This document shows positions 56,715 through 64,000 of a stretch of DNA of 64,000 bases, piece after piece. This stretch comes from Podarcis raffonei. Lineage: Eukaryota > Chordata > Lepidosauria > Squamata > Lacertidae. The notes beneath the pieces were generated by a model. The model was not told the origin of the DNA and did no database searches. It saw nothing but the letters and a program-made list of their open reading frames with translations. The translations under genes were made by a program, and so were the position numbers. Position 1 is the stretch's first letter. Each line of letters starts with the position of its first letter. The stretch is taken from positions 1,805,501 through 1,869,500 of the forward strand of contig NC_070617.1 in NCBI RefSeq assembly GCF_027172205.1. Reading direction: 5' to 3'.

Positions 56715-57665
56715 TTCTTTTTTCTTAATATTTTTTATTCTCTATATACATATTAAGGGACGTGGGTGGCGCTGTGGGTAAATGCCTCAGCGCCTAGGGC
56801 TTGCCGATCGAAAGGTCGGCGGTTCGAATCCCCGCGGCGGGGTGCGCTCCCGTTGTTCGGTCCCAGCGCCTGCCAACCTAGCAGTTCGAAAGCACCCCCG
56901 GGTGCAAGTAGATAAATAGGGACCGCTTACCAGCGGGAAGGTAAATGGCGTTTCTGTGTGCGGCTCTGGCTCACCAGAGCAGCGATGTCACGCTGGCCAC
57001 GTGACCCGGAAGTGTCTGCGGACAGCGCTGGCCCCCGGCCTCTTGAGTGAGATGGGCGCACAACCCTAGAGTCTGTCAAGACTGGCCCGTACGGGCAGGG
57101 GTACCTTTACCTTTACCTTTATATACATATTACATACATGCCAAAAAATACAGTTATACAAATAACACAAGTTACCAAATATCAAAAAAGTAATTAGTAA
57201 GAAAAGAAAATAATACATATAAAGAAAAAGAAAGATAGAAAAAGAAATAGAAAGATTAGAAAAAAGTCAGGAAAAAGTTGAAAAAATTGACTTCCTTCGA
57301 CCTCTATATAGTTTATACGATCTCTTATCTTTGATTGTCCATAATCATTTTAAGCTTTATGGAGAGACAATTTGTTTACCCACGGAATTTTTAATCTAGA
57401 TTAAGCCAATCCTAATTTTGGGAACCTACTTTCTTCATATAGTTTGCAAAGACACCCCATTCTCTCCTGATTTCCCCCCACTTGGTTGGTTTCTTACTAT
57501 TTCTGTTAATTTCGCCAGTTCGAGGTATTTGCTTGATTTTAATAGCCATTCTTCTTTTGTAGGAATCGTGTTACTTTTCCAGGGTATTTTGCAATTTACT
57601 ATCCTGGCAGCCGTTATTGCATACAGAAAAAAACTCTTTTGTTATTTTTTGGGATGTCAGGGTCA
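56715..57665 (-). mobile_element. L1 LINE 3' fragment (minus), split by a SINE
   Basis: The minus strand (about 57640-57470) yields AITAARIVNCKIPWKSNTIP followed by TKEEWLLKSSKYLELAKLTE, matching the C-terminus of L1 ORF2 at 50083-50562. AT-rich 3' UTR follows. The SINE at 56756-57119 sits inside that UTR. Confidence 0.7.
56743..57132 (+). mobile_element. Sauria-like SINE with 13-bp target-site duplication
   Basis: TATATACATATTA at 56743-56755 and 57120-57132 flanks the element 56756-57119. Head gggtggcgctgtgggtaaat, B-box ggttcgaatcc, then caccagagcagcgatgtcac, tail ctttacctttacctt. A distinct subfamily from 13729-14062, shared with the fragment at 1-58. Confidence 0.88.
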
Positions 57666-57947
57666 GGGGCCAACAGACACCCCATGAGTCCTGATTTCAA
57701 TTGGTCTACTATGAGTAGGGTTTTGGTGATTGTTTCAACTGGAGATATTATGGATTGAACTTGAGCCTTTCAGCATGGACAGTGCATGCCCTCCCACTCA
57801 TATCAGACCCTTCCCAGTTGGAAGATGCATATGGCTATATTTAAAGCACTGTGATGTGGTACCACTTTAAATAGCCATGGTTTCTCCCCAATAATTCTGG
57901 CAGCTGCAGCTTGTTAAGGGTGCCAAGAGTAATTAGGAGATCCTCTA

Positions 57948-58540
57948 CAGTGGTGCCCCGCAAGACGAACGCCTCGCAAGACGGAAAACCCGCTAGACGA
58001 AAGGGTTTTCCGTTTTGGAGGCGCTTCGCAAAACGAATTTCCCTATGGGCTTCCTTCGCAAGACGAAAGCCCATAGGGAAATCTCCGGGACAGCGGGGAA
58101 GCGCAGCGCGTCTTCCCCACTGTCCTCGGACCTCCTCCGAAGGCTGGCGGTGGGGCGGAGAGACCTCCTCCCCCCGCCAGGCTTCGGATGGCTGTCCTGA
58201 AGACTTGCGGTGGGAGGAGGGTTTTCCTTCCCATCGCCAACATTCAGAATGCTGTTCTGAATGTTGGCGGTGGGGAGGGAAAACCCTCCTCCCACCGCAA
58301 GCCCCGGGAACAGAGGAGAAGCGCTGCACGCCTTCCCCTCTGTTCCCGTACCTGTCCTGAAGGCTTGCGGTGGGGAGAAAAGCCCTTCTCCGCACCGCCA
58401 GCCTGGCAAGCGGTCTCCATAGGAACGCATTAATTGATTTTCAATGCATTCCTATGGGAAACCGTGCTTCGCAAGACGAAAAACTCGCAAGAAGAAAAAA
58501 CTTGCGGAACGAATTAATTTCGTCTTGCGAGGCACCACTG
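57948..58540. mobile_element. Mariner-type nonautonomous element (593 bp)
   Basis: Inverted ends CAGTGGTGCCCCGCAAGACG and CGTCTTGCGAGGCACCACTG flanked by TA at 57946-57947 and 58541-58542. Inside are GC-rich direct and inverted repeats (ggcggtggggaggga, ttcgcaagacgaaagcccat). No transposase frame; the open frames seen here are by-products of the repeat. Confidence 0.82.
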
Positions 58541-58742
58541 TATTCCCCTCAATCGCTCTTCACAAGGAAATCCAGGAATTGCAGCTCTCTGCAGAGAAAA
58601 AGAGGCTCTCCTCTGAACTCTCCACACCCTTAGCAAACTACAGCTCCCAGAATGCTGTGGGGTGGGGGAACCATGACAGTTTAAAGTGACACCATGGTGC
58701 TTTAAAGGCATGGTGTGAATGTGGCCTATGAGACTATGTAAG

Positions 58743-58878
58743 GCAGGCAAAGGCAAACTCGGCCCTCCGGATGTTTTGGGACCACAACTCCCATCATCCC
58801 TAGCTAGCAGGACCAGTGGTCAGGGTTGATGGGAGCTGTAGTCCCAAAACATCTGGAGGGCCGAGTTTGCCTATGCCT
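58743..58878. mobile_element. Fold-back MITE
   Basis: caggcaaaggcaaactcggc plus cctccggatgttttggg and its complement at the other end (ccgagtttgcctatgcctg), with ctagcaggaccagtggtc in the middle. Nearly all of the 136 bp is stem. Confidence 0.75.
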
Positions 58879-58879
58879 G

Positions 58880-60215
58880 ATGTTAGGAATTTCCAAAACG
58901 TTGACTAGACTTCCTCCATTCAGCCAGGCATCCATGGTCACTCCCAGAAATGTTCAAAAGCCAAAGGGTGGTGCTTTTTTAATCCTCATCTCACCTCTGG
59001 TTATTCTTAGGTGAGTCAGCCTCTATGTTCATAGACCCGGGGTGCTTATTTTCCCATCCATAAAATGGAGGTAATGAGTGACACGCATTTCAAGGGAGCT
59101 TTTAGTTGGTGTTTTAGAGGATAATTAGTTTGTGCTTGGGCAGCGTTTAAGTCTCATTAAAACAACATGCAGACTCCTACAGCTCTCGGAAGGAACTGCT
59201 GACCTGGGCTTCTGGACACGGCAGCCTTCGTTAGCGGACTGGGGGGATAAGTCCATTTCAGTTTCTTTCGATTTCTCATTTTTCCAGTCCTAAATTCAGT
59301 TCTCCACATTCTCACACCCCTGTGCAATTTATATGTTTTGTTTTGTTTTATATTGAAAATTCACCAGCATTTCAGAGTGCATTTCTTCCAATACACTCAT
59401 TGTTTTGTAAACATTTTTTTGCCTAATTAGACACATTTTTGCAAAGCCATTTCCCCATAATATAACACATGCTTATATGTTGCTTTTGCTATTATTTGCA
59501 TTTGTACGAACACATTAGCATTTTTGTACATGGTACCTAGGTTGAAAAACTGAAATGCAAAGTTCATAGCAGTGCAAATTTCAAAGGACGTCTGGGTCTC
59601 GCAATACATATTTTTGGGATGGGAATATTTGATAGATCCAGATTTAAATTTGAATGGAATCAAATTTCTACCCAGACCCTAACTCTTAGCGGGGCTAGCA
59701 CATAGAATTGATCCACACTAAAAACAACAACACTGTGGGCATTCTAGTTCTTAAGTCTGTTTAAATGTGATTTTGGTTTTAAATGCAGTGTAAGGTAGTC
59801 TCTGTGGGAGTACATTGTATTTAATTATGGGATACCAGAGTTTTTAGGGGGTTAACCAGGCTGGGATAGCAGGGATAGCAGGCTTGTTGGTTTTTGAATG
59901 TCTGATGTAGATTTTTTTCAATGTTGTTGTTCTATATGGGGCAATGGCAGTAAAGATTATCATATTGTATCATAAAAATGATGGAACATTTACTGGACTC
60001 ATATGAATTCATCTTTCTTTCTGCTATTTTGGGAAAGCTTGGGAAAATGTGAATTGGATAAGCTAGCCTTTCAATGTGAACTAACTTGAATCTCACTCCC
60101 ATCCCTAGAAATTGAAAGAGGAAACAGATTCAATTCCCATATCAAAATATATCCTTCAAAGCTCAAGCATATGGAATATGAATTAGCCGGTTTATTTCTA
60201 GTCTATGCCCATATC
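58880..60215. other. Spacer between CBP-E and gene F promoters, no gene
   Basis: AT-rich, no recognised repeat of size. Small open frames lack support. Confidence 0.4.
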
Positions 60216-60221
60216 CGTATA

Positions 60222-60686
60222 GTAAAGGTCCATATAGTAAAATCTATGGTTTTCCCAGTAGTGATGTATGGAAGTGAGAGCTGGACCATAAAGAAGGCTG
60301 ATCACTGAATAATTGATGCTTTTCAATTCTGGTGCTGGAGGAGACTCTGGAGAGTCCCATGGACTGCAAGAAGATCAAACCTCTCCATTCTGAAGGAAAT
60401 GAGCCCTGAGTGCTCACTGGAAGGACAGATTGTGAAGCTGAGGCTCCAAGACTTTGGTCACCTCCTGAGAAGAGAAGACTCCCTGGAAAAGACCCTGATG
60501 TTGGGAAAGATGGAGGGCGCAAGGAGAAGGGGACGACAGAGGACGAGGTGGTGGGACAGTGTTCTCGAAGATACCAGCATAAGTTTGACCAAACTGCGGG
60601 AGGCAGTGGAAGACAGGAGGGCCTGGCGTGCTCTGGTCCATGGGGTCACGAAGAGGCGGACATGACTAAACGACTAAACAACAACA
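60222..60686 (+). mobile_element. BovB/RTE LINE ORF2 3' fragment
   Basis: tttcccagtagtgatgtatg, then QIVKLRLQDFGHLLRREDSL, EKTLMLGKMEGARRRGRQRT and WRALVHGVTKRRT. Ends catgactaaacgactaaaca. Confidence 0.88.
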
Positions 60687-60719
60687 TGCCCAGATCATGC
60701 ATGTTCATTAAGATCGTAA

Positions 60720-61020
60720 GCTGAGCCTGTGGATCAGGCCAATGGTCCATCTAGTCTCACTTCCTGTCCTTACAATGGCCAACCAGATGCCAGTGGGAGA
60801 CTGGCAAGCAAGACTGAGCACAAGAGCCTTCTCACTTCCTGTATCTTCCAACAACTGGTATTCGTAAGCATTGCTGCCTCTAACAATGGCAGCGTAGGAT
60901 AGCCAATAGAATTAGCAGCCATTGATAACCATGTCCGCCACGAATTTGTGCAATCCTCTTTTAAAGGAGCCAATCACTGCCTACTGTGGGAGTGACTTCC
61001 ATGGTTTAATTATCTTTTCT
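60720..61020 (-). mobile_element. CR1-related LINE 3' fragment
   Basis: gtggatcaggccaatggtcc, acaatggccaaccagatgcc, caacaactggtattcgtaag, gtgcaatcctcttttaaagg. Confidence 0.55.
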
Positions 61021-61617
61021 CTTTTTTCATCCATGCCATTCATTTCCTTCATTCATAAATCCATTTTGTCCCATTTCTGCACCATTATGTGATTTTTTAA
61101 AAAATAAATAGCTGTGATAGAAAGAGATTTTTCCCCAAAATGCATTTTTAAGAACATTGTACTTCAGATTTTTTTTGTATGCATTTTATCCTAAAATGTA
61201 CACACATGTTTTAAACTAAACTATCCATTTGATATTTGCATTTTGGGTACGTTTTAGGTGAGAATTTCACTATAAAATACAGAGAATTGCAAAAACAGAA
61301 GGCAACTTCATATTTTTCTAGCCATACTCACTGAAAAGCTTCCTGGCTTCCTAACATGCAAGTTATATTACCCAGATGACCCAAGAGGAACTCAACAGAT
61401 GGGTTGAGTTAGGACGCCAGTGGCGTCAGCAGAAAGGTACCATGGAATGCAATTGTTTTGCTTGAGAAATGATGGAGATGCAAGGGGAAAATATCAATAA
61501 TTATCCCAAGATGGTGCACTAATAACATGAAGTGTTCTTTAATCATCAAAAACAGTTGTAACAAATAGGAATGGACAAAAAGGTATTGCATACAATGAGG
61601 AGCTAATTGGGCATCGG

Positions 61618-61688
61618 CTAATTAGGACTATCTATTGCATTCTAAGGGGTGGTTCCTGGGCAAAAAGAGGTCATCAGCCGGTATAAAA
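61618..61688 (+). promoter_or_regulatory. Gene F core promoter (TAATTAG element plus TATA)
   Basis: CTAATTAGG at 61618-61626 and TATAAAAGC at 61682; spacing from AATTAG is 62 bp. A second CTAATTGG lies just upstream at 61603-61610. Confidence 0.74.
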
Positions 61689-61711
61689 GCTCTTGCCAGT
61701 CAACCTTCCTC

Positions 61712-61749
61712 CAACAACGTCTGCTGACTTCTCCTTCTCAAGGAAGCAG
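61712..61749 (+). other. Noncoding exon 1 of gene F
   Basis: Short leader exon after TATA 61682. The donor is aagcag|gtaagt, with the intron from 61750. No ATG. The start is inferred from the TATA distance. Confidence 0.74.
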
Positions 61750-61909
61750 GTAAGTTGAATTCTACTCACCTTTTCCATATCAGTTGTGGGAAAGCTTCGG
61801 GTCTGAATGTAGGAACCTGCTTATACCAAGTCAGTCCATTTGTCATTCTGTTGTTGTTGTTGTTGAGGGGTGAAGTCAAACCGCTGTGTTAGCAGCACCA
61901 AAGAGAGCC

Positions 61910-62155
61910 AGTGTGGTGTAATGGTTAAGAGCGGTAGACTCGTAATCTGGTGAACTGGGTTCGATTCCCCGCTCCTCCACATGCAGCTGCTGGGTGACCT
62001 TGGGCTAGTCACACTTCTTTGAGGTCTCTCAGCACCACTCACCTCACAGAGTGTTTGTTGTGGGGCAGGAAGGGAAAGGAGATTGTTAGCCACTTTGAGA
62101 CTCCTTAGGGTAGTGATAAAGCGGGATATCAAATCCAAACTCTTCTTCTTCAAAG
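61910..62155 (+). mobile_element. tRNA-derived CORE-SINE
   Basis: ccagtgtggtgtaatggtta head, B-box ggttcgattcc, CORE block gtgaccttgggctagtcaca, tail ggatatcaaatccaaactct then TTCTTCTTC. In the intron of gene F. Confidence 0.72.
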
Positions 62156-62573
62156 TGACCTCTCTGGGGCACAAACCTGGACAGTGCGTATGGACGTCCT
62201 GGGCTGCGCAGATGACAAGACCCTCATCTCAGCCTTGCTGATATGATCCATGCAGTGTAGAAAATATGGAACTAGATGAGTCAAGAATGCTATAAGTGCA
62301 GTTTCCTATCTTCCTGTACTTCTGCACTGCATCTAAGAGAAGCAGAATTCATTACACTGTTGGATGCAATGCAGAGCAACAAGGAGTGTGGAGACAGAAG
62401 AAAATTGGGGGCAGGGACAATGGCCAGATGGGATTGCTAAAGCACATGGTTTAAGGAAACAAGTCATATCTTTGAGTCTCTTTAGCGTATTTTCCTACTC
62501 ATTCATATTCTGGGTAAACCATGCTATTAATTCCCTAACTCTTCATTCCAGACCCGCCGGTGTTCCAGCCAAG

Positions 62574-62813
62574 ATGACTTACTCCTGCAGTGTTGCCTGT
62601 AGGCCATGGAGACACCAGTCTTGCTATGAGCCATGCGGTTATGGCTATGGTTACGGCGGCTGGTGCAGTTCCCGGTATTGCGCCCCCAGATGTTATGAGC
62701 CATGTGGGTATGGCTGTGGTGGCTACGGTGGCTACGGTTGCTACAGTGGCTACGGCGACTGGTGTGGCTCAAGGTGGGGCTACCCCTACTCCCGCTGGGG
62801 GTGTGGTTGGTGA
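62574..62813 (+). CDS. Coreless Cys/Tyr/Trp-rich EDC protein F (79 aa), CBP-related
   Basis: Encodes 79 residues with 12 Cys, 6 Trp and many Gly and Tyr. It has two CYEPCGYG repeats (residues 17-24 and 40-47), a GGYGGYGCYSGYG stretch and the end RWGYPYSRWGCGW. No CBP core (PPSEVVIQPP or TIPGP) is present. The gene structure is still that of the CBPs: TATA at 61682, noncoding exon 1 (61712-61749), one leader intron (0.8 kb), acceptor cttcattccag at 62551, and the ATG at 62574 as first in exon 2. CYEPC and YPYSR match the tail of gene E, its divergent partner. A likely reading is a CBP duplicate that lost the core; an independent EDC protein with a convergent tail is the alternative. It probably serves as a disulphide-linked matrix component. 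No function has been shown. Confidence 0.86.
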   Translation: MTYSCSVACRPWRHQSCYEPCGYGYGYGGWCSSRYCAPRCYEPCGYGCGGYGGYGCYSGYGDWCGSRWGYPYSRWGCGW

Positions 62814-63088
62814 ACACAACAATGTCAACTGGATCACCTGCAGGAAAAGGAATCGCCGGATCTTCAACTGAGCTTGCCTAGTGATAGTCTTGAGAGAAGC
62901 TGAGCGCCCATAATGCCAACCAAAGTCAAAAGTAGCTGCAGCTTCTTAGCACCTCTAAAGCTTTCCATTAGTTGCATCTTCTGTGTATAATTCTGTCATG
63001 CTTAAGCAAATTCACTCTTTCTGTGATTTCTTCTACAAATTAGCATTATATCTTCACCTGTGTGAACTGCAGAACTATCCTCATTAAT

Positions 63089-63094
63089 AATAAA
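63089..63094 (+). promoter_or_regulatory. Poly(A) signal of gene F (AATAAA)
   Basis: AATAAAGCTATTGC about 275 nt after the stop, with the AAAGCT context found in the CBP genes here. Confidence 0.75.
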
Positions 63095-63309
63095 GCTATT
63101 GCATTTTGAGAATTGACCTCTGGTTGTCATTTTTAACCATCTGATCCTGGTTACAGTTGATGACAGAATCCCATGTATCAATGAGCTCCAATAGGTAACT
63201 GGGCTGAGTTTCAGTATCTTCCCGCTCTATTCCTTTTCTTGATCATCCCGTCCACCCAATCTATTTACACCCAAGCCTGAGTCACTGATGCTTCCTAGGT
63301 CCTTGGTCT

Positions 63310-63620
63310 AGAATAGAATAGAATAGAATAGAATCATAATGTTGAAAGTAACCCTGAGGATCATGTGTGGGACCCTCTCCACCTCCAAAAAACACAAGTG
63401 TGGCTCCCCCCAAAAAGCTCAACAACTTTGGTCAAGATCACTGCCAGTTTTGTTTGTTTTTAATAGTGGTTGTAGATTGCAGTCTCTTAGAAGTTGGACA
63501 GCCCTGATCTAATCCAACCCCCTGCAATGCAGGAATATTCAGCTGCCTTTTACAGGGACTGAACCTGCAACCTTGGCATTAACAGCACCATACTCTAGCC
63601 AACTGAGTCATCCAGCTGAG
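63310..63620 (-). mobile_element. Nested tail repeats: (TAGAA)n, hAT-like piece, tRNA-Ile SINE
   Basis: tagaatagaatagaatagaa at 63310-63333 and a CR1-type tail. 63400-63510 matches the right half of the hAT-like element at 54850-55222 (gatcactgccagtttt, gttgtagattgcagtctctt). 63510-63620 is a reverse tRNA-Ile SINE (ccaaccccctgcaatgcagg, gccaactgagtcatccagct). The order suggests a hAT copy inserted into the SINE. Confidence 0.5.
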
Positions 63621-63879
63621 CAATAGTATTTTTTTACAACTGCATTATCTAGCACATTTGAGCATAGTGGCTCTGTTAAAAGGTCCAGTTGGTGTAAAAT
63701 TCAGCTGTGCCAGCCTATCCCTGCCCAGGAGAGCATCTAGGACTTTTCAGTTTAAAGAAAAGGCAAGCAAGAGGTGGAGTGATAGACGTTTATCAAATTA
63801 TGCACTTTCTCGTGGAGAAAATGGATAGACAAATGTGTTTTCCCCCCTCTCTCATAATGCTAGAATGCATGGACAATGA

Positions 63880-64000
63880 AATGGAATGGAATGTTGGAAG
63901 ATTCCAGGCAGATAAAAGAAAGGACTTATTCACACAGTGCATAGTAAGACTATGGAACTCACTGCAACAGGAGGGATGCATGGGCAACAATCTAGATGGC
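63880..64000 (+). mobile_element. CR1-related LINE 3' fragment, cut by the window end
   Basis: gaatgttggaagattccagg, ttattcacacagtgcatagt, tatggaactcactgcaacag, gggcaacaatctagatggc. Confidence 0.5.

Noticed and set aside
57841-58430. Long overlapping open frames on both strands (up to 184 codons)
   Set aside because: They fall inside the GC-rich mariner-type element and follow its repeats; no domain.

Overview
This window reads as nuclear DNA of a squamate reptile, most likely a lizard; a lacertid is my guess from the SINE types, not a demonstrated fact. It carries six two-exon genes of the corneous beta-protein (CBP, formerly beta-keratin) kind, which sit in the epidermal differentiation complex (EDC). 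Five have the CBP core segment (QIPPSEVVIQPP...TIPGPI). The sixth is a Cys/Gly/Tyr/Trp-rich relative without the core. The rest is intergenic or intronic DNA packed with squamate repeats: BovB/RTE, CR1- and L2-like LINEs and L1; tRNA-derived SINEs, including Sauria-like and CORE types; TA-flanked mariner-type MITEs; and hAT-like and fold-back MITEs.

Layout. CBP-A is on the minus strand (CDS 7920-8345, noncoding exon 1 near 11.55 kb). CBP-B is on the plus strand (exon 1 near 18.2 kb, CDS 21389-21817). CBP-C is minus (CDS 27172-27696, exon 1 near 29.6 kb). CBP-D is plus (exon 1 near 41.7 kb, CDS 43575-44048). CBP-E is minus (CDS 52207-52509, exon 1 near 55.55 kb). The coreless gene F is plus (exon 1 near 61.73 kb, CDS 62574-62813). 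The strands therefore alternate strictly, giving three divergent (head-to-head) pairs: A/B, C/D and E/F. All six genes share one plan: a TATAAAA box, a short untranslated exon 1, one intron in the 5' leader, an exon 2 leader of about 20 nt, and one coding exon. Each promoter has an AATTAA/AATTAG element 56-64 bp upstream of TATA, and the spacing matches within each pair to 1 bp (56/57, 64/63, 61/62).

Pair A/B also forms a large imperfect palindrome. Exon 2 and about 2.4 kb of 3' flank (about 5350-8345 against 21389-24382) are inverted copies. They contain matching SINE insertions and matching pseudogene remnants of another CBP. First exons, promoters and introns are much less alike.

As a set the genes probably encode structural proteins of the cornifying epidermis (scales, claws, setae). 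The core segment forms the beta-sandwich that assembles into filaments, while Gly/Tyr-rich and Cys-rich ends mediate packing and disulphide cross-linking. That role is family knowledge; expression cannot be read from the sequence. Coordinates of CDSs, TATA boxes and splice sites were read directly. Repeat boundaries are approximate except where target-site duplications are quoted.
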